A DNA stretch of 64,000 bases, taken from assembly GCF_000227135.1 (NCBI RefSeq), contig NC_018238.1, forward strand, positions 96,509-160,508, read 5' to 3'. The stretch is from Leishmania donovani (Eukaryota > Euglenozoa > Kinetoplastea > Trypanosomatida > Trypanosomatidae). The stretch's first letter is position 1; each line of letters starts with the position of its first letter. Positions 29,864-39,646 of the stretch are shown here, one piece after another. The notes under the pieces are model-generated. The model worked only from the letters and a program-made list of their open reading frames with translations, had not been told where the DNA came from and made no database searches. Position numbers and translations under genes: made by a program.

Positions 29864-32800
29864 ATGACGTCTGTTGCAGAATCCGTGGCACCAGGGAGTG
29901 CACTCGCGGCACTCGACCTCGACCCCGACCTCGGGTCCGCAGCAGTGGCGACGGCGACGGAAGACGCACCTGCTACGGAGGCAGCTCCACCACCAGCACC
30001 TGCTACGGTTCGGATTCACATCCCATATCAAGTCGAGTCCGGTGCCCCGCACCATTCCGACGTCTACCCGGCCTCAGCCGCAAAGACAAACGGCCACAGC
30101 AACGGGAGGTCGTCTGCAGGCGCGGCCGCTGCGACTTCAAGCGGAAAGAACGTCAGCAATGGCGCCGCTGCGGCATCCAAAGGCGCTTCGCCGTGGAAAC
30201 CGCAGGGTCGATCGTCCCCGGCTTCGCGACGCGTGGCCACTGAATTGCAGGCCGCCCATAAGCACTTCTCTGCCCCCTCACCCGCTACCCGAACTCTGTC
30301 GGCGCAGCTGGAGTCGCGCGTGCGCTGGACGGCAGCTCCGGTGGAAAAGCCAAAGCTGTCGCGCCGGGTGCTCGTGGGTGCCGCAGGAGATCTAACGGGC
30401 AACGGCAGCGCTATGAAGAGCAGCTGTCCTCCGCGCCAGCGCCGCACCCGCTTTCTTGACCCCTCGACATCTGCGGACGGTGCTGCAGAGACCACCATGA
30501 CCGCGCCTCAACGGCAGCGCATGCAGCGGACGTCGCCAGCCCACCCGCCTGCTGCCAACGGTGCCTCCACCGTCGCTGGGCACGCGGCGTGGTATATGCA
30601 CTCGATCCCAAAGCACATCCAGGCCATCCACACCTCTCCGCGGGCCCCCGCTACGGCAGAAAGCGCCTCCAACCAGCCTCATCAGCGCCACAGCGTGGTT
30701 GGTGTTGAAGCAGCATCCGCCGCATCCAAGAGCGCTGCGCTTGAACCAGTGCCTGTCTCCGCGTCCGCGTCTGCGTCTGCGACGGACGCGAGCTTCGAGC
30801 ACTTGGCATCTTCTCCCTCCCATTCGTCCATCACCATCAGCGTGGGTAGTCCACAGTCGCAACGCCCTGACGTCGCCCCCGCCGAGCAGTCAAAGGTGAG
30901 GGGCGACGGAGGCAACGGCGTTTCACGCGAAGTGGTCGAGGTCGCCACACCCTCGGTGCTGATCCCAGCTTTCAAAACCGCCGACACGGCGGAAAACGCG
31001 AAGGCGTCGGCCGCCTCTGACGTGCTGCAGAAGGAAGCGATCATGACCGCCGAGATACACCGCGACAAGCACATCGTTATCTCCCGCCCCTCTTCCATCA
31101 TGCACGTGGCCCGCATGACTGACCTAACGCGTCCGTCAGACGCGTACAAGGTGGCGCTCCACTCGTCACGCCCGTCCAACGCACTCGCCCGCCGCTCCCG
31201 CCAGCCGCGCAAGGTGCTGAACGTGTGCCTCACAAAGTACCCTCTCATCCGTAAGATTGCGGAAGAGATGGGCTTCGAGATGGAGACAACGGAAGACGAG
31301 CTGAACGAGTACAAGTTCAACCTCTGCTGGAGCGATACAGTGCTGTCCCTCATGAGGCTCGTGCGGCTGAGAAACTGGCAACGCACCAACCACTTCCCAT
31401 CCATGTATCTGCTCTGCCGCAAGGGGCACCTGAGCACGACGCTGGGGAAGATGCGCCGCAAGCTGCCCTCGCACTTCGCCTACTACCCGCGCACGTGGTC
31501 GATGCGGAGCGAGCGGATGCAGTTCACGCAGTACATGACAGCCGTCCGTCAGCGTCGCATCCTCAAGTACTTCATCTTGAAGCCGAACTCTGGCTGCCAG
31601 GGCCGCGGCATCGTCGTGGCGCGCGATCCGCTGACGGCGCTGGACGAGCACATCCTCGACAACTACATTGTGCAGGAGTACGTGCACCGCCCCCTGCTGC
31701 TGGAAGGCAAGAAGTTCGATCTCCGTGTGTACGTGCTGCTCACCTCGATTCGTCATCCGTCCATCTTTCTCTTCAACGACGGTCTCGTGCGCATCTGCAC
31801 AGAGCCGTATGAGACCCCGAACGAGGAGAACGTGAAGCAAGCCTGCAAGCACCTCACAAACTACGCCGTGAACAAGAAGAGCTCGGAATTCGTCTTCAAC
31901 ACGAATGTCGAGCACATGGACGTCGGCAACAAGCGCAACTTCGGCTTCCTCAACCGCTGGCTCGCCGAGGGCGGCCACTCGCCGGACGTCTTCTGGAACG
32001 AGGTCGGCTTTATCGTCGTCAAGACAATCCTCGCGGCGCAGCCGATCATTGCCAAGGTGTACGACTCGTGCTTTCCCACCGGCTTCAACGAGGGCTACTG
32101 CTGCTTCGAGGTACTCGGCTTCGACATCCTGATCGACAATAAGATGAAGCCGTGGCTCATGGAGGTCAATCACACCCCGTCCTTCGCCACCGAGACACCG
32201 CTGGATTACGAAATCAAGAGCAAGCTGATCTCGGAGGTATGGAGCATCATCGACTGTAAGGCCACCGATTACGAGAGGGACCGGCAGCGGGAGCGCGACG
32301 AGTTCGCGAAGCGCAATATGCCACCGTGGGCAAGCAACCACCCGCTCTACGGGAGCCAGCTCAAGAAGAATACCTCGCGCGGCGCTGGCGCCGACAACTC
32401 GGACTCACCCGACCACAGCCCCGCGGCAACGGGCCGCGCGAACGCAGAGGAGGAGATACCGCCCTACGTGCATGCCCGCCGCGACTTTGAGGACACCAAG
32501 CTGAAGAATTTCAAGCGCATCTATCCGTCTCCCAACTCAGATGTGCAGCTCGTGTATGACACGATCCAGAGCCTGGCCACACTGGAGTCCGCTAATAGCC
32601 GCCTCTACTACAACAGCACCGTCGCCGCGCCGGTGCCGGTGCCGATGCCGATGTCGTCGCCGCCGCCGTCGCCGGGCGTCCGCACGAGTTCCGCGCTGCC
32701 CTCCCGGGTTCGACCACCGTTGCTGGGTCCACTGCTGACAACCTCGCGTAACGGCAGCTCTAACGGTAGCCCCAGCACGGTCCTGCCGCCTCGCACGCCG

Positions 32801-33907
32801 GCCACATTGATGACGCCAAACACCACCTCTGCCGCGCAGGACTCTGGTGCCGCTGACACAACAACGCCCATAGGCACAATCCCTGCCGCACTCCTCGCCA
32901 CCTCCGGCCAAACCGTCACAAGTCCCTCTGTTGCCGCGAACAACGCGTCGGCGCCCGCCGCCCCTTATGTCGCGCCAACTCCCTTGACCGGTCGCGAGGG
33001 CCAGCCTGCCCCCGCCACTATCTTCAAGCTAATGGAGAAAGACATACTGCGTCACCGTCGTCGCTCATCGGACGCTCGCAGCGGTGCGGCGGCGCTGTCA
33101 CACACGTCCACCACCCGCAGCAGCACCACACCGTCAGAGAGCGGCGGGACGGCGACCTCCACGCCGGCGGCCGCTAAGTCGCCTCATCCGCTGCGCGTGC
33201 ACACGCCGCAGCTCTCGCCCACCCACGTTAGAAAGAACTCGTTCGCCGAAAAGACGTCGTCCTCACCGCAGAAGGCGAGCGTCAAGGCAACAGCGGCAGA
33301 TGGCACGGCAGCGAACAGGGCGAAGCCGCGCGTTGCTGAGGTGCATCGCCTCGTCACCGGGAGCTCACCCACAATTATAGCCATGACAATCAACGCTATC
33401 CCGGCGAGCCCCTCGGCAAACGATGGCACGCCGGCCTCGAACGCAACTGCGATGCCGGCCAGCGAGGCCCTGCAGATGAAGCCAATGGAGACGGACAAGC
33501 CGGACGATGAGGTGGCGTCGCTGTCTTGCACCGTTGCACCGCATCCCGCGGCCAACGGTCCCATCCATATCTCCAGCCGTCCTACCCCACGACAGAAGTT
33601 GCGGACGCCTTCACCGGTGACAACGCCGAACGGGGCTGGGCGACCGCGCGCGAACAGCCACGAGCTTTCTTCCATGACGTGCAAGTCCGTCTCGCTGAGC
33701 GACAGCATGCGTGACCTTGACCTTAGCGGCGAGGCGCACTCTGGTCGGAGGTCGCAAGACTGCGAGATGCACTCTATACTTCCGCACCAAGAGCCGACCG
33801 AGGAAGAGCTGGCGCGGCTGGCAACGCTGCAGGCGATGCTGGACTACGAGGCCGCCGCCGACCCGCAGCCGGACGATGACGATGATGACTACAACCTGAC
33901 TGAGTGA
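29864..33907 (+). CDS. Tubulin-tyrosine-ligase-like (TTLL) polyglutamylase
   Basis: A 1347-residue protein with a TTL domain at about residues 445-805. Visible motifs are KYPLIRKIAEEMGFE, the start LCWSD, FPSMYLLCRKGHL, the ATP-binding FILKPNSGCQGRGI (K573), YIVQEYVHRPLLLEGKKFDL, HLTNYAVNKKS and the closing metal-binding KPWLMEVNHTPSF (E767, N769). The KKFDLRVYVLL and LTNYAVNKK patterns fit the TTLL4/5/6/7/13 group that adds glutamate chains to tubulin tails, so it probably modifies microtubules of the flagellum and the subpellicular array. About 440 residues before and 540 after the domain are low-complexity Ser/Pro/Ala/Thr. Start is the first ATG. The direction of activity (initiating or elongating) and alpha/beta-tubulin preference cannot be read from the sequence. 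Confidence 0.95.
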   Translation: MTSVAESVAPGSALAALDLDPDLGSAAVATATEDAPATEAAPPPAPATVRIHIPYQVESGAPHHSDVYPASAAKTNGHSNGRSSAGAAAATSSGKNVSNGAAAASKGASPWKPQGRSSPASRRVATELQAAHKHFSAPSPATRTLSAQLESRVRWTAAPVEKPKLSRRVLVGAAGDLTGNGSAMKSSCPPRQRRTRFLDPSTSADGAAETTMTAPQRQRMQRTSPAHPPAANGASTVAGHAAWYMHSIPKHIQAIHTSPRAPATAESASNQPHQRHSVVGVEAASAASKSAALEPVPVSASASASATDASFEHLASSPSHSSITISVGSPQSQRPDVAPAEQSKVRGDGGNGVSREVVEVATPSVLIPAFKTADTAENAKASAASDVLQKEAIMTAEIHRDKHIVISRPSSIMHVARMTDLTRPSDAYKVALHSSRPSNALARRSRQPRKVLNVCLTKYPLIRKIAEEMGFEMETTEDELNEYKFNLCWSDTVLSLMRLVRLRNWQRTNHFPSMYLLCRKGHLSTTLGKMRRKLPSHFAYYPRTWSMRSERMQFTQYMTAVRQRRILKYFILKPNSGCQGRGIVVARDPLTALDEHILDNYIVQEYVHRPLLLEGKKFDLRVYVLLTSIRHPSIFLFNDGLVRICTEPYETPNEENVKQACKHLTNYAVNKKSSEFVFNTNVEHMDVGNKRNFGFLNRWLAEGGHSPDVFWNEVGFIVVKTILAAQPIIAKVYDSCFPTGFNEGYCCFEVLGFDILIDNKMKPWLMEVNHTPSFATETPLDYEIKSKLISEVWSIIDCKATDYERDRQRERDEFAKRNMPPWASNHPLYGSQLKKNTSRGAGADNSDSPDHSPAATGRANAEEEIPPYVHARRDFEDTKLKNFKRIYPSPNSDVQLVYDTIQSLATLESANSRLYYNSTVAAPVPVPMPMSSPPPSPGVRTSSALPSRVRPPLLGPLLTTSRNGSSNGSPSTVLPPRTPATLMTPNTTSAAQDSGAADTTTPIGTIPAALLATSGQTVTSPSVAANNASAPAAPYVAPTPLTGREGQPAPATIFKLMEKDILRHRRRSSDARSGAAALSHTSTTRSSTTPSESGGTATSTPAAAKSPHPLRVHTPQLSPTHVRKNSFAEKTSSSPQKASVKATAADGTAANRAKPRVAEVHRLVTGSSPTIIAMTINAIPASPSANDGTPASNATAMPASEALQMKPMETDKPDDEVASLSCTVAPHPAANGPIHISSRPTPRQKLRTPSPVTTPNGAGRPRANSHELSSMTCKSVSLSDSMRDLDLSGEAHSGRRSQDCEMHSILPHQEPTEEELARLATLQAMLDYEAAADPQPDDDDDDYNLTE

Positions 33908-35886
33908 GAGAGCGACAGAGGGCGTCTCTCCGTCTGCGTTCGTGCGCGTGCCCAGGCGATCATCACTGCAGGATGAGTGACGAGGTTTATTGGGAAAGCT
34001 TAACGGTGATGCGCACGCTCTCAGCAGAGTGCGTGTTCTTCTCTTTACGTCACGCGTGCTGCTGCCTATTGTTGTGCTTCCGTAACTCTTTGCGTGGGCG
34101 TATGCTGGTGCGGCGGTTCGAGTCGCAGCGAGCGACGCAGTATCACTACGTGAGAAACCAGAGAGGAAGCAGGTAGTGCAGCACAGCGGGCATATCTGTG
34201 TGTACGGTGCTGCTGCTCCCTCTTTCTCCCGTCCTCGATCACCACCACCCTTCCGCGCACAAACTTCTTTGTATCATTTATTTTCGTTGTTCGCAGGAAC
34301 GTGTCTGTCTTGCGTCTCTCTCTCTCGCCCCCGCCTCAGCTGCGGGAAACCCTGCACACACACACATGCACGCATACACGCAGGGGAAATTTGTGTGTTT
34401 AACAATAACGGATGGGCAGCGCTGCCACTTCTCCGTGTCGTTAACGTTCGTTCTCCCTCCACCACCTTTTTTTTTTGCATGGACAAGTCGCCTGTGCGCG
34501 CTTCTTTCTGTTGTTGGTCTCATTTTCTTCTTTTGCCCTCCCTCCCCCTCACCCCTCATTGTGTAGGTGTGTGTGTGTATGTGTAGGTGGGTGGGTGGGT
34601 GGGTGCGGCGTGCGCGCTGGTGCGTCCTTTTTCTATCTCGTAATGTGTGCTTTCCTATGCTAACTGCCTGTGTGCTTATGTGTTTGTGTTGCCTTGTTTG
34701 GGGGAACCCAGTGGCCTGTGTGGCCCACGCACCTCCCCCACCTCGCCCCACCCCCGGCATCGTGAACGATAGCTGCCAGGATAGTGGAAGTCCGGTGATG
34801 ATTTCAGTGGTGAGGCGGACGAGCTCCAGGACTCTGCCGCTATGTCGTTCATGTCTCTGTGTGATATGAGGCTTCTTATGTGGTTGTTGCTCTTTGTGGC
34901 GGTGATGGGTGTGCGTGTGTGTGGACGGCACTGTGTCGCTCTACGTCCATCTACTCCCATCCACCTCACGGACAACGCCGAAGTGCGCTTCCATGTGAGT
35001 GAGGGTGCGGTGGGGTGGAGAGGGGCCTACTGCCGTAGGTGTACAGTGGCGTGGCGAAGCTCCGATGGCAGCCGCTGGCCCGCACCCCTCATGAAAGCCG
35101 TGCCCGCCCAAGAACTCACGCATGTGTAACGGGTACTTTTTTGCTGGCACGTGCACGTACGGGCACGCCTCCTCCCTCTTCGCCTTCCGCCTGCAGCTCT
35201 CTCGCTCCCTCTCTCGGTTTCGTGCTTTCCATGCGCACACGACAAGCACGCTGTTCCCGTCATTGCCGTCCTTTGTCATGGCGTGTCGTGGTGGTGGTTT
35301 TGACGGCCTCGGCGGCGTCGGTGTCGCCCGTTGTGTGATGCCTCTTTTATGACACTGATTTCCTTCTGTAAGCTAAACAGACGAAAGACATGTAACCGCA
35401 AGGCGTGCTACAGCATGTGCTTCTTCTTCCGGTGTGTGTGGGAAAGGGAGGGAAGGGGGGTGGCGCAGGCTGCCACGGTCCCGCGTGTGCGTCAGCCCCG
35501 TCGCGCACGACATGGTAAGAGACATAACGGGCGAGAAGGTGAAACGAACGGCATCACGAAGGATACGAAGGTGAACCTCTTCACCCTCTCCCTGGCCCCT
35601 CTTTCGCGCTCGTCGAGTCTGCAGAAGGTGACTTGAGCCATTCCGCCTCTTGACTCCGACTCACTTGACACCCCTGCACACAACCTCACCCCATCCGCTT
35701 TCGTGTCTTTCCCTTTTGGTCTTTGATCACCTGCTCCTCACGCACGCACGCACGCAGGTGTTGCCCATCGACGTTTAAGTTGCACGCAGCGTCTCCGCCG
35801 TTGCATTCGACCATCATAACCCCAGGTACGGGAGAAGTGGCAGTAATACGCCCACACGCATACGCAGAGAAGAGTCACCGTGTAGG
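33908..35886. other. Intergenic region between TTLL and BOP1
   Basis: No gene seen. It contains GT-rich and (GGGT)n sequence at 34566-34606, a C/T-rich stretch at about 35577-35613 and a short (ACGC)n run at 35740-35757 near the next gene. These fit UTRs and processing signals. Confidence 0.7.
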
Positions 35887-38436
35887 ATGCCTCCGAAGCG
35901 TCGCCTCGTCTCAAAGTCGCCGTCGTCGCGGCAGATGGCGGTGGCGAGTGCGCCAAGCACCGCCACCACCACCACCACCACCGTCTCGTCCTCCTCCCTC
36001 CAGTCTACAATGACGTCGCCAAAAGGCAAGCCGTCGCCGAAGCGTAGTGCGCCTGCTCCGACAACTGCAGCTCTTACCCCACGCACAGAGGAACGCATGG
36101 AGGGTGCCACCAGCAGCGCCAGTGCGAGCGCGAGCAGCCACATCAGCTCCAGCTTCGATAGCCCCCGCGACGACACGGTGGTGTTCACTGGATACACAGC
36201 CGAGAGCAAACACAACGCACACGGCTACGAGCGCCTTCACGACATTATCCTGCAAGACAGCGACACCGGCGCCGACAGCGAGGATGGCAGGGCGAACGAG
36301 GATAATGTCATCCTCTTCCCACACGCCGAGGAGCTCGCGAACGCCGCTGCCGGTATCAACGGTGATGACGACAACGGCCGTGTAGTACGTCTGGGGGCGA
36401 TACAGCACCTCGAAGAGTCGGACAGTAGCGAGGACGAGCCGACGCTGAACCGCGTCGGCGACATTCCGCTGGAGTGGTACAAGGATGAGGACCACATTGG
36501 CTACGACATCGAGGGTAAGAAGCTGATGAAGAAGGAGCGATCTGCGCTGGAGCGGCTGCTGGAGGCGACGGACGATCCAAACGCGATGCGCACCATCTAC
36601 GACGCCCTGCACGACGAGAAGAAGACGCTGTCGAACGCCGACCTGCAGCTCATCTTCAACCTGCAGCGCAACCGCACAACGAACCCCAACTACGACATGT
36701 ACTCGGAGGTGCAGGAGGACACAGTCGTCTTTGATCCTCTCAACCACCCGCTCGCCCGCAGTGGTGGCCCGTCCAAGAGGGCGTTCGTGCCGGCACTGCA
36801 CGACATGAAGGTGATTGCGAAGATGGTGCGGCGCCTGCGCAAAGAGGAAGCGGAGCGCAAGCTGCGCCCGGGCAAGGAAGAGAAGGAGGAAGAGGATCAG
36901 CTTCTCTGGGACGACGGCCACGTGGAGATGGACACGCACACGCACTTCAAGTACTTCAACCGCGTCCCAAAGCCGAAGCTTCCGCCGCCGGGCACGTTCG
37001 AGAGTTACCGCCCACCGCCCGAGTACCTGCCGAGTGAGCGGGCAAAGCAGCGCCAGGCTCGCCTGCGTGCCATTGATCGAAAGGAGCACTTTCTGCCGCA
37101 GTCCTTCGACGCCTTGCGCCACGTTCCCTTCTATCACCACACCATCCAAGATCGCTACCAGCGCTGCCTGGACCTCGCCTTCTTCCCTCGTGCGCAGCGC
37201 ACGCGACTCGTGGTGGACCCTGATAAGCTGCTGCCGGAGCTGCCGGACCCGAAGGACCTGCGGCCGTACCCGGAGAAGCTCTCCTTTCACTACAAGGGGC
37301 ACACAGCGACAGTGCGTAGCGTGTCGGTGAGCCCAAACGGGCAGTACCTCGCAACCGGCTGCGACGACCATCTCGTGCGCGTCTTCGAGGTGCAGACGGG
37401 CCGTCTCATGAAGCGGTACGACATGGGGGCGCCGGTGCAGCAGGTGGAGTTTTGCCCCTCCACGTCCCTCAACATCCTCGCTGCCGCAGTGGAGTACAGC
37501 CTCGTGTTCATTGTGCCGACCTTCGCGGCTCATACCCTGGTGAACGACCACACGATTCGCTTCCTGCGCGCACCAGGGCTGTCGGCAGGTCAGCGGGAGG
37601 CGGCGCACGCGCTTGGTGCCGTGGACACGCTCGGCGGTCGCGCGGTGACGCAGACGACGCTCGACGCGGACGAGACAGCGCACGAGGCGACGGCCGACCT
37701 GCACGATATCGAGGAGCGCGAGAAGCGCGCCGAGTTCGTCGATGCCAGCGCTAAGGAGCGCAATGCAGGTATCGTGGTGAAGATCGCGATGCACGCCAAG
37801 GTGAAGAAGTTCTGCTTCCACATCAAGGGCGACTACCTGTGCGCTCTGTGTCCCAAGGATCACGTGAAGTACCGCCAGACGATCATGCTGCAGCTCTCGA
37901 AGCGCAAGGTGTTCTGTCCGTTCCGCAAATTCTCTGAAGTTGTCACGGACTGCCGCTTCCACCCGCGGGAACCCATCTTCTTCCTCGCGACGACCAACTC
38001 CGTGCGGTGCTACAACCTTATGGCGCACCGGCTGCAGCGGCGCTTCAAGGCCTCAGGCGGTGTCACGACGTGCCTGTCCATCCACCCCGAGGGCGACAAC
38101 TTCCTCGTCGGCGACACGACCAGCCACACATCGTGGTTTGACATGGACTTCTCCGACAAGCCGTACAAGCGTATGCGTTCGCACAGGGGCGTTGTGAACG
38201 CGCTCGCCTTTCACCCCAAAACGAACGCCTACCCGCTCTTCGCCACGGGCGCCTCGGATGGCCAGGTGCATGTGTTTCATGGCATGGTATACGACGACTA
38301 CAACAAGAACGCGCTGGTCGTGCCAGTGAAGATCCTGAAGCATCAGCGGCCGGTGTACGCGGTGGCGTGGCATCCCACGCTTGCGTGGCTCTTTACGTCC
38401 ACCGAAGACGGCGTGGTGACGGCGTGGACGGAGTGA
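35887..38436 (+). CDS. BOP1: BOP1/Erb1 ribosome biogenesis protein
   Basis: An 849-residue WD-repeat protein of the nucleolus. In yeast and animals it joins the PeBoW complex (Pes1-Bop1-WDR12) needed for 27S/32S pre-rRNA processing and 60S assembly. After about 185 Ser/Thr/Asp-rich residues comes the BOP1NT domain: GDIPLEWYKDEDHIGYDIEG, ATDDPNAMRTIYD, LIFNLQRNRTTNPNYDMY, VVFDPLNHPLA, then PPPGTFESYRPPPEYLP and SFDALRHVPFYHHTIQDRY. The WD40 propeller starts near residue 465 (YKGHTATVRSVSVSPNGQY) and runs to the C-terminus (YAVAWHPTLAWLFTSTEDG). An inserted charged stretch near 570-630 interrupts the propeller, as in other BOP1 proteins. The start is the first ATG in frame. A 705-residue open frame on the other strand is a shadow of this gene. 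Confidence 0.97.
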   Translation: MPPKRRLVSKSPSSRQMAVASAPSTATTTTTTVSSSSLQSTMTSPKGKPSPKRSAPAPTTAALTPRTEERMEGATSSASASASSHISSSFDSPRDDTVVFTGYTAESKHNAHGYERLHDIILQDSDTGADSEDGRANEDNVILFPHAEELANAAAGINGDDDNGRVVRLGAIQHLEESDSSEDEPTLNRVGDIPLEWYKDEDHIGYDIEGKKLMKKERSALERLLEATDDPNAMRTIYDALHDEKKTLSNADLQLIFNLQRNRTTNPNYDMYSEVQEDTVVFDPLNHPLARSGGPSKRAFVPALHDMKVIAKMVRRLRKEEAERKLRPGKEEKEEEDQLLWDDGHVEMDTHTHFKYFNRVPKPKLPPPGTFESYRPPPEYLPSERAKQRQARLRAIDRKEHFLPQSFDALRHVPFYHHTIQDRYQRCLDLAFFPRAQRTRLVVDPDKLLPELPDPKDLRPYPEKLSFHYKGHTATVRSVSVSPNGQYLATGCDDHLVRVFEVQTGRLMKRYDMGAPVQQVEFCPSTSLNILAAAVEYSLVFIVPTFAAHTLVNDHTIRFLRAPGLSAGQREAAHALGAVDTLGGRAVTQTTLDADETAHEATADLHDIEEREKRAEFVDASAKERNAGIVVKIAMHAKVKKFCFHIKGDYLCALCPKDHVKYRQTIMLQLSKRKVFCPFRKFSEVVTDCRFHPREPIFFLATTNSVRCYNLMAHRLQRRFKASGGVTTCLSIHPEGDNFLVGDTTSHTSWFDMDFSDKPYKRMRSHRGVVNALAFHPKTNAYPLFATGASDGQVHVFHGMVYDDYNKNALVVPVKILKHQRPVYAVAWHPTLAWLFTSTEDGVVTAWTE

Positions 38437-39646
38437 CATTGTTGACGCTGACGCTTGCCAAATCGGTACATAGGAACGATGAAGCCACGTCTGCGGTACT
38501 GCGTGTCGTGTTGGTGCACACCTGAAGACGGAACTCTACTAGCGCCAACGTTATTTTGTGTGTGTGTGTGTGTATGGTTGGTCCTGCTGCGTCGTTTAAG
38601 AAAAGGAGTAACACTTAGTGCGCGGAGGAAGTGGTGTGTCGGTGGGGGGGGGGTGCGGCGCACGCTGGTCTAGATGGACAGCGCGAGCGCGGGTCCGAGG
38701 CAGTGTCGATGGTGTTGTTTGTCTGTCGTTTTGGCGCTGTGTGTGTGTGTGTGTGTGGCCTGTCTAATGCGTGTCACTGTGTTATGTTTTCTTTTACCTC
38801 TATTAAGCAGATTAACGCTGTGCTCTACTCCCTTCTCCCTTCTCCCTCCTCCTCGTGCATGGGCCCACTGGACGCTCGCATCATAAAGAACTCTCCCTTC
38901 CTTGCTCATGGAGGGTATCGCTTAAGACACTACCCTGAAGAGGCGCGTGGACGTAAGAAGTGGATTAGAGGCAGCAGCCGCAAGAGTCGCGCAAAGCCGG
39001 GACCGGGTTTACAGCATCCGTTCACGCACATGAACTTGTGTATATATATGTGTGTGTGTGTGTGTGTAGCAGCTGGAGAAGCGACATATCGTGCTTTCCG
39101 CGCCTTCGAATCATTCCGGTCGCCTCCCAAGCCGGCTGCATCAACCCCCTCATGCGACATGGGTGTGTGCACACGTGCTACGTTAAGTTCCCATACGGTT
39201 GGGCGAGAGGAGGAGTTCCCAAGCAAATTTATCACAGCCAGGTAGCGGCGTAGGTGTCTGTGTATGTGCGGCCTTATCGTTTGCCACCGAAGACACAGAG
39301 CTCACCTGTCTCATGCCCGTGCTCCTTGTCGCCCCGTCCCAACCGTCCCTCTCTGCCTCTCGTTGTATTCCTCCTCGGTGTAGGGCACGAATCCATTGCC
39401 ACGATACCTCTGTGCTTCAGGCACAGTGCCCGTGTACATTGCAGCGCATGCTGGCACCGCCGTCACGAATCCACCACGCTCCCTAAAGCAGGGGACCACC
39501 TCGGGGCAGTGTACTTCTCTCTCCGTAAAGCCCCCACCCGTTCCTCCGCACGGATGACAGTAGCGTTGCAGCATCCTTCTCCGTAGACGCATACAGCCTT
39601 TCTCACTCGGTTACTCACCCCCTCCCCTCCTCTGCGCGACACGGAC
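38437..39646. other. Intergenic region between BOP1 and the RCC1 gene
   Basis: No gene seen. It holds (GT)n near 38559-38573, 38738-38757 and 39048-39067, and a run of ten G at 38644-38653. C/T-rich sequence precedes the next gene near 39600-39632. Confidence 0.7.

Noticed and set aside
31166..32341. 391-residue minus-strand frame opposite the TTLL domain
   Set aside because: It lies inside a strongly conserved catalytic domain on the + strand and is biased to Val/Leu/Arg/His, a typical shadow.
35911..38028. 705-residue open frame on the minus strand opposite BOP1
   Set aside because: It exactly opposes the conserved BOP1 gene. High GC at third positions removes stops from the opposite strand. 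The peptide has no recognisable domain.
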